A DNA stretch of 64,000 nt from Eutrigla gurnardus (Eukaryota > Chordata > Actinopteri > Perciformes > Triglidae): NCBI GenBank assembly GCA_963514095.1, contig OY741280.1, positions 10,483,947-10,547,946 on the forward strand. Reading direction: 5' to 3'. The translations under genes and the position numbers were made by a program. Positions 21,687-36,300 of this stretch are shown piece by piece. Position 1 is the first letter of the stretch. Each line of letters begins with the position of its first letter. Under the pieces are notes generated by a model that had not been told where the DNA came from, ran no database searches, and saw only the letters and a program-made list of their open reading frames with translations.

Positions 21687-24600
21687 CTGGAAGAAGCATC
21701 AAAGAAACACAGGTTAAATGACATCAAGCCCTGTTAAGACTGACTTAAGCCGTCCTCTCAGTCATTTGAGAAGGTCAGTCCTGTAGCGGTCTGTTGGTGG
21801 CACCTCGTGAGTGTCCAGGGAATCACGTTCTGTCATCACTGCTAGTGCCGTTAGCTAAAGTTAGCGATTTTGGTGGAAAAATCAGCTGTTTAAGGTGGAA
21901 GTAAGATGGAAAAGCTACCATGGAAATAAACGCTGTGTGGTTGAGAAGAAAAAGAGCTTTCATAAATGGACCTCGAGGGAAAGATGAAGCGATTTGCACA
22001 AAGTGATCGGTGCCTGAAGAATTTAATGCTAAATGCCATTATGGGACCAATTACAAATTTTACTACTTCCTGTGCAGCCTTCAATCATATCCCTAAATTG
22101 GCACTCAGCCATCAAAACTCATACAACCCATTGAGGTAATGTCATTGGATCATCACAATCATTTGGATTCATCCTCTGGGGACAATAAATGTCTGCGGAG
22201 AAAACAAATTATAACAATCCATCAAATAGTTTGTGAGATAATTCAGATTGCTGCTAGCATGAACTGCACTGACCATGGTGGTAATACAGGATGTCAAATG
22301 AAAAGTTCTTTGAGTGTTTAGCTGTGGGAGTCAGAAGGAGTGGGACAAAAGCTGTGGCTGCCACCCAAGCTGTCTGTAACTGCTTTTCATGGCCAGGCTG
22401 TAATTAAACAGGAACCAGGAGGAGGGAGGCAGCCATTTTGAACCCCCCCAACCCCCCATGGAGCTGGGATGAACGCAGCAGGGGGCTCCGCCAGAACATA
22501 CATAATATATATATATATATATATATATAGTTCCTGAGTGACTTCAGTGCTATTTGCGTTAACAGACGCCATGATGCTCAAGTGAAACACGGTGGGATTT
22601 AGTGACGTATTTCAGAGCGAAACATGTTATCAGTTAGAAACGGGGAGGAATATGATTTGATCTTTCAAAAGCTCCGTGCAGTGCCGAAGTTGCAGACAGA
22701 TTGATGGATGTCATGTCATTATTGGTTGTAAATGGTTGGCACTAGATGATGTGAGCATGCATCATATGTTGTTTTCCAGGAAGAAAAAGATATTGGATTT
22801 AATATAAATATACAAAACATTTTTATTTTTTAACATTTTTTCGGGGCATGATTTAAAAGGGCCTTTTAAATTTGGTTTGGTTTTATAATTTGGACTCCAT
22901 AGAGGACAAATGAAAACAGTTAGGTTTTATTCACATGGTGTTCCTAGTTTTAGTTCCTAGTGAAGTAAATACCCCCACAACCACCACATATACAGTCCTC
23001 TTTGGAATCATAAAACCTTTCAACCCTGCTCATTTTTATTGATGACTTTTCGTTACCATTAACCCGGTTTGGAGGCCACCAGCTCCACCAAGCCTCTTTC
23101 CAACTTACCACACAACAAAAAGATGCTAAATTTAGCCCAGCGGCTAAGCTACTGCGCCCTCACATGGGGATCCCAACCAAAGCCCTCCAAACATGAGAGA
23201 ACATACAGGCAGGGTGGTTGGCCGCTTTGTGGTGATGGCAAAGTCATGTGGAGGCCATTTTACAGGGCCACGAAAGAGGGAGGGGAAAAAAATCAAACGC
23301 ATACATTCATGGCAATGCTGACAGTTGGGTAAACATACAGAGCTAAAAGACCTAAAATGAATGGTTGTGGTGCATGTGGAGGATTTTCTGTGGAAAAAAA
23401 ATGCACTAATTTCTACTCTTGTAGTACAGTGTCAGTCAAGTCAGTGGAGCAAATATACATGAAACGCAACAAGACTACAGTATTATGTCCCTTTAAAACT
23501 CAGCAAATACAATCATGTAAATCAAGATTCGGTTAAAATAACAATATTTTGCAGCAGTTTTCTTGGTAAAATAGGGAAAGACGGACACATTACTGATGAG
23601 TTGTAACTGATTCTGTGCTGTTTCATCGAGCAAGACCACAGGCACTACTATTTCTGAGTCTACTTAAGTGCACCGGTGCAACACATTTTGGTCATTGTAG
23701 TTCACTCATGCTTTGGCACCTACAGTGTAATTAAATTTGAAGTGTTTGAAAACAAAACCTGCAAGAACCACCAGCTCCATGCTATGCAACTCATTGCAGT
23801 TGTGATTAATGTACACAACTATGTGCGTATGGTATGTTGAACACAGCAGTTGTTTGCATCCCCTCAATGACTTCACACCTTTGAATGCGTTGACTGTGCC
23901 AATAAATAGGAAGGAAAACTGTCCCGGTTTAATAATGTTGTCTCTTTGTGTTTTACAAAGACTCTTAAGGTATACCTTAAGTAAGTTATTTACCTTTTTT
24001 GTCCAAACCAAACCCTAAAAGTCACAGTGAAGCATGTCTTAAAAAAGTCAATAAAAAAGCCATAGTGTAGGATGTCGAAAAAAGTATTTTATCGACATAC
24101 TATAATATAGTACGCTAATAAAAGACTAATAAAAGACCATACTAGACTAATAAAAGTCTAGTACGGCGCAACCCTAAAACTTCAGTGTTAATCTCATCTC
24201 ATGACCTTGTGTCTCCCATCATGTCTTCTATCACTCTGAGCTATTTGTCCTGTTATGCTACAGTGTGTCAAAAAAGTGATAAAAAAGTATAACGTGTTGA
24301 AAAGAGTCATAAAAAAGTCATAGTATAGCATGTAGAAAAAGTCATAGTATAGTATGTCAAAAAAGTTATGAAAAAAAAGTCATAGTATAGTATGTCAAAA
24401 AAGTTATGAAAAAAAAGTCAGTATAGTATGTCGAAAAAAGTTAAAAAAAAAAAAAAAAGTCAGTATAGTATGTCGAAAAAAGTTTAAAAAAAAAAGTCAG
24501 TATAGTACGTCGAAAAAAGTAATTAAAAAAAAGTCAGTATAGTATGTCGAAAAAAGTCCTAAAAAAGTCATAGTATAGTATGTCAAAAAAGTTATGAAAA

Positions 24601-27600
24601 AACAGTCATAGTATATGTCGAAAAAAGTAAAAAAATAAAAAAGGCATAGTATAGTATGTCGACAAAAGTCCTAAAAAGTCATAGTATAGTATGTCGAAAA
24701 AAGTCATAGTATGGCGTAAAACTTAAAGCTATGGTCTACGATTTGGAATAAAAAAAATCCATTCAGTCTATCAGCCGTAAGCCTGCATAGAAATTGACCA
24801 ATGGGAGCCATTGCTCCGGAAGGCTCCCATTGGCTCGTACACTCCATCCAGTCCCCTTGTCTCCCCTGCTCCTCATCATCCTGCCTCGTCCCCTCCCACT
24901 CCCACCTCGTCGGGCGGGATGCTTTAATTACACACTGCCTGTATGTTATCCCCTTATGTTGAACTTATCACACCTGGGAAGTGAACTCACATCCTCATGT
25001 TTCCCAACCTGTCTTCAATCACACTGAGGTGTCCTGTCATAGTACAGTGTATCAATAAAGTGATTAAAAGAGTCAGTATAGCATGTTGAAAAAAGGTCAT
25101 AGTATAGTACGTCGAAAAAGGTGATAAAAAATAATATATACTGTATGAGAAACAATACTATTCAAAATGTCAGGATTATACCTAAAAATGAGGCGTGCTC
25201 ATCGCTCTTATTTCTGGATACCAAAAAAGGTTCTGCTCACGCACATGCGGTATGTTTCTGCTTTACACTTAAAGTATTATTTGATTCATCTACTTTAATA
25301 AGGATTATTATGTGTACCTCTCCAGTATCGTAGATCCAGACTCGGCCCTCTGAGTCACCAACAGCCACCTCCTTCCCCCCTGACGACCAGCGGACCCTGT
25401 TGAGGGCCGAAGCGCCCTCAATGGTCACACTAGCAGTTGGTACCTGGTGGATAACAAATTAAACAGATAAATGTTCCGTTTGTGTATGAACTTCTATGAT
25501 ATAGGTCAACCAGCTGCACTTTACATCCATGTCTGTCCGAAAACATCATCATTTTATCCTTTTAGACATTTAGATACATTTTCTAATAATTAGCAGATGA
25601 ATTCTTGAGTTATGGCTAAAACACGTTCTGTGAGTTTACAGTGACTTTGACCTTTGACCTTATCAGTTCATCCTTGAGTTCAAGTTGAGGTGAGATATCG
25701 CGTTCATGTACCATGTACTTGGACAACCTGGAACCATAATGCCATGGATATCGCCTCCAAGGAAGCACGGAAATGTCATTGTTTAATATGCCATACAAAA
25801 GAAAATGTGATTAATAAAAAGTCAAAATATGCTATACAAAAGAAGCCATAATGCCATAATAATTTAATTAAAAAGTCAGAAAGTTGCCATAAACATGTCA
25901 AAATATAATATATATAAGGTCATCAAAGGTAGAAATAATAATAATAAATAAATAATTTGTCAAAAGTCATAGAATAGTATTCCATGAGATGAGACAGAGT
26001 ATAATATGTGTATAAAAATACCATTATAGTATGCCATAAAAAGTAAAAGTAAAAATGTCTTAGTTGTTTGTTGTTGTGGGTGAGCCGTTGCTGTTTCTAG
26101 TCAACAGCAGTGCTCGCGTTGCACCTTTAAAAACCTAAAACCATCCGCAGCATTTCCATAAACTGTTTCTGACATGTGGCAGGCGAGTCTGACACATGTC
26201 ACCAGTGGAGACAGAGGCCTTGGCATCATGTCGCCTCACACACCGAGCTTCTGCGTATTTAAAGCAGCGTTAACCACAGACTGACTGCCATTAGCCTTCT
26301 AGCTTCCACCGCTCCGCCCGAGTGGATCTGAACTGGGCGCTTTAAATTGGCTGTATACGTCTGTGTACGTGTGCTGGAAATGAGAACCAGGCGCGCCGCA
26401 CTGCTCCGTTGGTGTCGTTATGTGTGTTTTTAATATGACGGCAACAATGGAAGTCTGTTGCTATTAGACCCACTGTTTGGAAGCCAGTGTGTGTGCATGT
26501 GTTTGGTACATCCGTTTGTGTGTGCCTGAGATTTATGTTTCTCATAAAGAACATTGTTAGCAAAGTTAGGCCACCGATAGTGAACTTCCTCTGTCTGTGA
26601 AAAGCCTTGGGAAAAATTGTCATCTGTGCTGCAGAGGCAAGACTGTGCGCTGGTGATGGGATCAGTGGAGGAGAGTGTTGAGGTTAAAACGTGAAGAGGG
26701 GATTAGATGAGGCGGATGAAACTGAGAAGAGACAGAAAATTCTGCGAGATGAGAAGTGACTGGGGATGGTACGAAGGGCTTGCAAGAAAACGAGAAGAAG
26801 AGTGAAAGGGCATCGTGAGAGAGGGAGGAGAGCATCTGTAGAGATGCAGAGTCGTATGAAGGTTCAAGGTGTTTGTGGGTGTTGTCTCCATGGAAACCAA
26901 GAGAGAAGGAGACTGGAGGATCCTTTCATCCCGACTTTTACCTGAGTGATCAAAGCTCTGGTTCCCACTCTCATAGCTGAGCAGAGTTGTGATGAAGTAT
27001 GCTTTTTAGACTCATGGCTGGAGATATCTTTTCACTATAATGCAACTTTTTCTTCCTTAAATGGGTAGTCCAACATTTCCTTTTCCTTTAATCAATAAGA
27101 AAACTGCAAACAAACATGATTTGCAGAAAAGAATTTCCATAAGGTCATAAATAATGCTTCTGTTTTTGATAGACAGGTATGCATTTATTTTATACTACAC
27201 ACAAATTATATTTTATTCAATATTTTATGTGATATATAATTAAACTGAATAATAAGATGATATTTCCTCTTCTGTGATAAATGCTGCCCCACAGCACTGA
27301 GAGGCATACCGTTGCCTTTTATTACTTCTTATCTCCAGCATGAGGCTCAGAGCTGGGGCGACTCTGCTCGTGGTCTCTTTCACATCTGTATACTTCGCTG
27401 ATGGAGCGGCGTGTGCGAGGCAGATGAGACGAAGTGGTACGGTCCTTGGGTTGCCTGAATGTCGGACTGAGGTTGTAGGAATGTTAGCGGGGCGTCTGGC
27501 TGGGAGCTGAGAAGAGGAGCTGTCACCCAGTTTGATTTAAAGCGAGGGCTGTGGGAAACGCCCACAGGGGGATCTTGAATCGTGTGCGTGTGTGGAGGGG

Positions 27601-28061
27601 TTGGTGTTGGGGGCGGGAGGGGGGGGGAGGCTTGTGTGTTTGGTTGTGCGGTTCGTGCTGAGGCCCGGCAACGGGCCCTGAGGACACCAAACACACACGC
27701 ACATCAGCACACAAAGACATGTCACAGAAAAACACGCCCATAATGACCTATGTTCACCCAGCAGTGCACACACTTACATAACGTAAGCACACACACACAC
27801 ACACCTCAGTGTCGTTGTTGAGGTTCCACAGGTCCAGGCGGCCCATGCCATCCACAGCGGCGAAGATCGCAGGGTGTACGGGCGACCACATGACATCATA
27901 CACATAGTCGGCGTTGTCCTCGAACGAGTACAGAGGCTTGTTGTGCTGAAAGAGAGAGAAAAAAGGACATCGATGGAAGTGTGTATGGTGTGGAAAAGCA
28001 TGCACTGTGGAGAAAAAGAGAGATAGTTGCAGAAGATGACACAATGGAGATAGAAGGAAAG

Positions 28062-28093
<32 letters not shown>

Positions 28094-28275
28094 AGGAATG
28101 AAACGAGGGAGCGAGTGAGCTTCAGACAGAGTGGCGCTGCCTCAGCCTTGGGGCCTGTCTGGGTGCAGAGCCTAATTAAAAAGCCTAGCACATTCACACA
28201 GCACCATAAAACCGCTGGGAGAGATGAAAGGGAGGGCCCCTCCACAAGGTGTACTGTAACCTCAACACAACAGCT

Positions 28276-28310
<35 letters not shown>

Positions 28311-29050
28311 GAATAGATGGGAATGGGAGGAAAAAGAGGGGTGGACAATGGATGGAGGATAGGATGTGCACACTAGTGTGTGTACATACATGTGTGTGTG
28401 TGTAAAAGCTATCGATACTGGATTTTTATCAGCATTTGAGAGGAAACATAAAACCTGATAACAAAAAACAGATCAGCAGAAATCCATCTTTTAACAAAAC
28501 AAAGAATTCAATAAACGTGTCAGTGCTCTCTGGTGGCCAATTTCATGGTGACACTGTTTCTAAACTGTCTAAAGAAGATCTTTGACTTACCTTAATGCAT
28601 TTACTTGTGACTTATGGGCCAAACATATCATAGCATTGGATGGTAATAGCGTAAATATTCCACTGATTCATTCTTTTGTCATTTGAGGTTATGGTCAGAC
28701 ATTAGGGAGTAAAGGTATTTTTGAAGTGTCCAATAATTGTGTGAACATTATCATAGAAATGGATGTGGTAATATGGCTAAATAGAAATACGAGTGTGTTT
28801 GTGTGTGTCCATCACTCAGAGCGGCTGTTAGGATTCCAGAGGCTCACAAACTGCATTCCTGACAGGTAGAGAGGGAGGGGTGGAAGAGAGGAGACAGGTT
28901 GGCTGGAAAGCAAATGAAAGAATGTAGTCTCTCCCTCTCTCTCTCTCTCTGCCTCCTCCTCTTCTCATTCCTTCTCTTTCTCTCCATCACCTTTACTCTT
29001 TACATTCTGAAACACTCTGAGACCGGCGGACAAATAGCAGTGCACTCTCT

Positions 29051-29148
<98 letters not shown>

Positions 29149-30771
29149 AACACAAACAAACAAACAGAGCTGAGCCAATTTCAAGCCTCGATTGAACCTG
29201 TTTTCCAGCCGGCGGGGTGACGGCAGAGGTCATTTCTCTCTATCTCACAGTTTCAGCATTTGATCAGCTGAGTGATTCCAGTTTATGTTCTCTCTCTTGT
29301 TTTTCTCCCTCTCATTCTTTTAACCATACTCTACCGCTTGTATTTCACACAAACAAATTGTATTTAAAAAACGCAATGTGGTAACCTGCCTGTTGAACAA
29401 TGCCTTTTAATCACTAGTAATTTTGTTCAAGGAAACTATGCCTAAATATGCTCGTTATGAATTATTTTCCTTTAATAAGATGAGACGATAACAAGACATC
29501 ATTTAATACTGCAACTATTTCACCATGCAATATTGTTGATGAACGAAGATGAGACTAAAATCTAGTTTGAAAAATTAAGGCTTTACCTTTCTTTATTTTC
29601 ATAGACAAAAAAGAGGAGAGAATATATATATATATATATATATATAGTCCCAGAAATAACTAGTATGGAATGAATTAATGATGAAATGAAAATAAAAAAT
29701 TTAAATAAAAAGGATTATAAATGGCCTGAAAAACGATTATATCAACATTTAATGTAGCTGTATATGTTATGTATATGTATATATAAGTATGTATATGTAT
29801 ATATAAATATGTATATGTATATATACACTTCAAGTAATAAAAAAACATTATACATAAGTTGAATAAAGTCCTATTTTCACAATGTAAACTGATATTTTAC
29901 TGTAATATGTCCGTAATCTACCCACCTAAAATGAGGTGATTTGGGTAAATAATCTACGGCGACGAGTCTTAAAACTAATCTTAAAATGAAGCTTAATCCT
30001 CGTGGCGCCGCTCGTGATGTTTCTGCTTGTCATTATCTTCCCTGTGCTGAGTAGATGGGAGCTTCTTGCACGTTTGAACTGGAAAACGGCTGAAAAACTG
30101 GGACACTGATAGATATATAAGAGTGCAGTGCCAAGTTTGGAAATGGATGGATGCAGGTTCAGTTAAGCATTAAAGATTTTAGATATTAATGCTTAAATAT
30201 ATATATATAAAATCGAATAAAATCACACAGGAATTATATAACTTATAAATAAGTTTTAAATACGTATCGTTTAATAATATTTTCAGGAATACAATCAACA
30301 CAACATCTTTTTTTAAAAGCCTCTCATTACTTGGACTTTCAGAGGGATTCAAACCATCTCATCTCATGTCATAACACTGATGGGACCGAGACGCTGTCGT
30401 CAAATTAGAAATGATCAAGACGATCAAGAGTTCAATTTTCAGTACAAACACGCTTGCTAACAATCACAGGAGCTGACTGCGATGTAGACCTTAAATTAAC
30501 TTCTTAGAGCTATAGCAGAGCGGTTATGCTCCGTCCAATCACTGAGTAGATGCTGGCTTTGCGGGGGTCAAGAGAGCAAGACGGTTCAAGTTATGCACAA
30601 TCATAAACCCACTCCCAGCTGTCGCGACGATCTTCACACTCCGGCCCGCTCCGAAAGTTTTCACTAACCACAATATTTGCACCGCCAAGTGTGAAAACAT
30701 CAGCAGACTTCTGTGCGACGGCCTTTTTGAACTGTGAGGGCAGACGTGAATGCAAAGAGAATTCACTGCAA

Positions 30772-30864
<93 letters not shown>

Positions 30865-31013
30865 CGTGTGTGTGTGTGTGCGTGTGTGTGTTGCAACAGT
30901 TGGGTTGAAGGCCAATCTCAGGAGGATTTTATGTAAGCAAAGACAGCTTACTTAAGGTGCATGTGAGGCATGTGTGGTGTGACTATATTTGCACACACAC
31001 ACACACTTTTACA

Positions 31014-31047
<34 letters not shown>

Positions 31048-32473
31048 CAGGTATTCCGCCTGCCCACACACAAATATGGGTTTTGTGGGATAAGAGACAG
31101 ACACACATTCCTGTGGTGCCCCTCAAAGGAAAGGGAATTCCCAAATCCTGAAAAATAACACGCTCTTCTGATGAAAATCCGCAGAAATGTTTTAATATGT
31201 GTCGCGGGACCCTTCGCACAAGACTTATGGTCTAGCTGCATGCAAACATGAGCTAAAATTCATCAGAGTGCTCTACTGCCTGTCACGGCCAAGTATGAAA
31301 GCTGTAACCTGATCTCGCATAAAGCTAAAGGTATTATGCAATATGCATTATGTATTTTTCTGTATTTAAATCGGTCTCTCTTTGATTTTTTGACTGCGTT
31401 TGCTGTTCGATGTCCTTCAATGTTAGCATCACTCCACTGTTATCCATGACATTTTTTTTGTCTTAAAATGCCTCCTGACGCTTCCCCCTTGTTTAAAATG
31501 AATGCCTTATCACACCATATTTATATCTCATCTGTTGTTATTATTATTATTATTTGTACTGAATTGACAATTTCTACTTTTACTGTGAAGGCAACTAGCG
31601 AGGATATTTTGTCCTAACAGGCATACCATTCCTTTAATGTTACAAAGACATGCAGCCTACTACTGCAGTACAGACTGCTCACTTTTCTCTGCTGCCTAGG
31701 AAACCACTGCATTGTATTCTTGGATCTCACTGAAGGCTGCCCACAGATTTTTGAAGGAAACTGCGTGAAAGGCTAATTCAGGTCAAAATAATCAAAGTTT
31801 CAAAAACAATTTGTGCAGCAAAAAGCTTGCAGCTTGTCCAAGTATCAACATCAGAACAGCTTAGTCACATGATCTGAATAGGGGGATTAACAATACCGAG
31901 AGATAATTGATTATTGCCACACACACATATACACACACACCATACCTTGGTGCTCCAGAGTTTGACCGTCCAGTCGAAGGAGGATGTGATGAAGAGGTGG
32001 GAAAAGTCGACGGTGCCCACTGCGCTGTGACAGCTGATGCCCGTCACCGGCCCCTGGTGGCCCTCGAACATCTCGCAGATACCGGCCTTGCTGCAGAGTG
32101 AAGACACGTTACCAGACTACTCTGAAGTGTTTCAGTCTCTGAACTTTAAATACAATGCAGTGAGTTAGTTTTAGTCAAATTAACCCATAGCACAGTAAAG
32201 GAGTTTTGATAAAAGTTTCTTTTTTTTTGCTAAATTATTTATACACTGTAATGTTGCTAAAACCAGTCCGAATATACACAAGTGATCCAGCAAAGATATG
32301 CCTGTGATGTTTTCTTCATGTGTCCATGTCCACCCACCTTCCGTGTCTGGAGGCAGTGTACACAGTGCCCTCCTCGCTCCCGACCACATAGTTGTTAACG
32401 TCTCCCGTGGGGAAAGCCATGCCTGTCACCGCCACGGGTTTGGATTTATTGTAGACCAGTTCCATGGTCTCCT

Positions 32474-32536
<63 letters not shown>

Positions 32537-33319
32537 GTTAGCACTACTGGGAGCCTATGTACAGTGCACACACTCGAAGACACAAACATTAAATCACTGC
32601 AGTGTGTCGGGTGATGAGTGTGTTGTGTACCTGTGGCTGTGAAAGCATGTCCAGACTCCAGGAGCACATCCTGCCATCCGTAGAAACAGTGATCAGGTTG
32701 TTGGCATTCTGTGTGCCGACCACGTTCACCGAGTACACTGGGTGCTACGGACACGGGGAGAAAGAGACACACGGGGCACATGAGTGAGATGGGAGGGGAT
32801 ACATGCTTGCCCAACAGAACAGATAAGCTTTCAGTGTCTCGTAACTTACCTCAACTGTGGTGTAACTATGGTAACTATCGTCTAAAATGCCTGTTCTTCT
32901 GCTGCATATTATGATCACAAGCATAAATCCTTATTAGTCTCATTGATTAGCATTAAACATTTCATATCATTTATATTAGGATCGATCCTAACTGCACTAG
33001 GCTGTAACATATTTAAATGATTTATGCTCATATTAGCTTCTAAACATGCTGAAATCATAATGTGATTTTAACCTTAAACACATGAGATACTCTCTACATG
33101 CAGCAGGCATACATGCCAGTGTGTGCAGTCATTCCTTACGACAGGAGTGTGTAAAACCATTATGTCATTACTGGGCTGTAATTGATTAGTGTACTGGGCA
33201 GCACAAAGAATCCATTCAGCCGTCAGCACCATGTGAGCTTTCTGGACTGGAACTGACTGGAGAGGATGAGAGCGACAGCCTCATTGTCGGAGATTAAACC
33301 TAGAATGGGTGACGTGTTA

Positions 33320-33382
<63 letters not shown>

Positions 33383-36300
33383 TTCATGCGACACATTTAA
33401 AAATCACTTTAACACAGAATGTTCCTACCGAATAATTTTTCATGATTGTTCCATGTAACTAATTAAAGCTCAACAGGGAACTTTTTCCATTTAGGTCAGA
33501 GCTTATTCCACCAGAGCTGCAAAAAAACATTAATTGAATTTTTGATTGAAACTTTTTCATTATCAATGTCCTGCGACGTAATAAAATGACTTATTTTGTC
33601 AGACAAACAGTCCAAAATCAACATAATTGACCAAATCCGATGATGTTCAACTTATTATCATTTCAAACGGGGAAAATGTGGACGAGTAAATCATTTAGAT
33701 TTTTGCTTTATAAATGAGTTAATTAATAAGCTGATTATGAATCTTTTTATTGTATTTTCTCTTGATCAACAAATCATAAAATAATTGTAAGCGATAAAAC
33801 AAACACAGTTTGTAATAAATTAAGAAATAACTTGAAAACTAAGGCACAAAACTGATCTTTTTAAATAATGTTTGTTTTTTGTTAATGTGTGGAAATTAGA
33901 GTCTCGGTTTGTTGTGCTAGACTGCATGTCTTACAGTGTGAGCAGCAGCAGACAGAGGAGTCCTCTGGACGGGGGTCCGGCGGTGACTGCGGTTGTCCCA
34001 CAGGACGATCTGCCCCGAGTAAGTCCCCCCCACCACCAGGTTGGGATGAAACCTGGCAAAGCCCACAGATACTACAGGAGACTGAGGAAGGAGAAGGAAA
34101 GAGGATGAGATAACAAAATCACTGCGTATTATTATGCTGTGAGGTTATTTTATTAATTTAACCAACGGCAAAAGGAACACGGCGAGGATGGAAATGGTAT
34201 TGGTCGGATAAAATATGGAGATAAAATGGCAGACAGTGAGAAAAAGAGCAAAAACAAAGAAAGATACGAAGCAAGAAAACGGTAACGCTAGACGGAGCAT
34301 GAGTGAGAACAAGTGATCAAGGCATCGTGATGGGTGGCACACATCGGGAGATAGACGGAGGGGGAGATGATGAGTTTGGCTACGGTGAGGGTCCGCTGAG
34401 GAGAGGAGAGAGGGGTGACGTAGGGGCGGAGACCAGACAAAGAGGGGAATTGTAGTCCTCTTTCCCCCCACCCGTTTCACATTACAGCATCAAAACCCCA
34501 GCAGCCACTGGAGCGCTCACTGTAGCCTCCATCATGACAAGCGCACCCTTGAACTCCCTCCCGTCCCAATGGTGTGTTTATTGAGTCTTGGTTCCTCTTC
34601 AGTGCTCATCCCATAAGGGCTTCTGCTTGAAGCAGCTAGCCTTCCCTGACCCAGAGCCACTCAACCATTTGGTCTGTGGAGTTATGGGAAAATGTTTCAG
34701 CATCGCATCGCTCCCGCAGGGTAAAGTGGTTATGCATTGACAAATTCATCCCTCTATCCATCCATCCATCTAGTGAAGCTGTGTAATCATAATTTACAGG
34801 CAGGACACGGTCTGGAGAGCATTAAATAAGAAGCTTGCAGACACACATCACAATGATAAACAGTGAAAATATGAAAACATGGAGGGCGGATTTCCCAAAA
34901 GCACCGTTGCCCAATATGGTCGTAGATTTTGTCGGAAGAACCGCCGTTGAAAGTTTTGGTGCAGGAGACATTTTGAGATTTTCAGAACAGTTCTGTTTGG
35001 ACGCAAAACTTGTCATGAATTATCAAAATCCTCCCAATTAATCACCTTAATTATATTGACAACATTTATGTGAACACATTGACGGTATAGTATTCAATAC
35101 AAATGTTGCAAATGGTTGAAACCTGATGATACTACTACTTTCAGTGTGCAGTTCAATAGACAGTAAGATGGATATGATGTCAAGAACTCCAATAAAAGCA
35201 TATTTGATCTTAATATACATTGAAGTCATTCTAAGAAACATATGGTGAATCACCTCCTAGGAATGACATTTTGTGACCAATTTATATAGAATATTAAAAA
35301 TCAAACATGACAGTATGGATACATTGCTGAAGCTACAGGATGCCAATTGTGCAACACTTTAAAACATCAGATTTCATCATCATAAACATGCTTTAGGCAC
35401 AAGGCACTAATGTGCCAGTATGTGATGTGGTCATCGTGGCAGTTTGGGGTACCAGCTGTTACTAGATAGGTCGGAAAACTAACAATGGGGAGTAACATTC
35501 TTATTTTTATTTCTTTTTCCATTTCTCTCCGTCGTGCCCCCCGCCTCCCCCCTCCCGCCACCACACCATGTGTGAAGCGGCCAACTCCAAACCCCAGTTC
35601 GGTTTGAACGGAGACTGGAAAACAAACAAGAGGGAAAGAAAACACTGCGCACTCTTTCTCTGTCTTTTTGTTTTTCCCGGAGAGTCATGGCTTCCAGACG
35701 AAACGGCTCGGGAGTCGCTTCAGATGTCAAGGCTCAAAATAAACCCAACTCTGGCGGTAAAAATAAAGTCCCTCGTCGGCTGGCGAGGAGGCACTCTCAC
35801 AAAAGTTATTTACACGGGCAGATGAAAAGGGATCACGAATTAACACTGATTTGATCATTCATACTGCAATTGTGTAAATTGCTTTGCCAGATTTATTCTT
35901 TACGAAATATATATAGCTGTCTAAAGAACATCTTCTTAATTTATTTGGACAATGTAAGAACATATTCCTAACCAATAATAAAAATCCACAAAGTATTGCA
36001 AAAAGATTTTTAACAGTACAACGACTTCAGTCAAGACCACAGCTCTCTCATACTCAAGTACACGTGGCTTTGTCTGCCTTCAGCTTGATTGCTTTCGATA
36101 TCCACAAGTTTGGGGATGACCTTTACACCCTGTGGTTGTCTGACAGGCTGCTGTGTGAGGTTTGCGGGCTAATGAACCCAAGTCCTGTCCGCTCTGTCAT
36201 CTCTGCACAAACACACACACACATACAGTATACTAAATAGGTAGATACACACACATGACCAGGGTATACCGCATCCATTTATCAGTCTTCTATATGATAT

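Larger units (their letters stand above)
21687..25317 (-). other. dync1i1: dync1i1 intron 16
   Basis: 3.6 kb intron. It holds a (TA)n run at 22505-22529, an AT-rich minisatellite with period about 35-41 bp (24020-24720), and a partial duplicate of its flank (24985-25120). No gene recognised. Confidence 0.8.
25444..27804 (-). other. dync1i1: dync1i1 intron 15
   Basis: 2.4 kb intron with a probable dispersed repeat at about 25600-25790 and an AT-rich region at 25800-26060. The GT-repeat donor of exon 15 is at its 5' end (27786-27804). No gene recognised. Confidence 0.8.
27946..31945 (-). other. dync1i1: dync1i1 intron 14
   Basis: 4.0 kb intron dense in simple repeats: GA tracts (28057-28092 and 28276-28306), (CA)n 29054-29146, (AT)n 29623-29646, a 20-bp AT tandem 29771-29828, and GT/CA arrays at 30773-30891 and 31016-31045. 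No coding exon recognised. Confidence 0.8.

Noticed and set aside
24020..24720. Regularly spaced repeats as a CRISPR-like array
   Set aside because: Units are diverged, AT-rich and lack unique spacers. The setting is a vertebrate intron, so this is a minisatellite.
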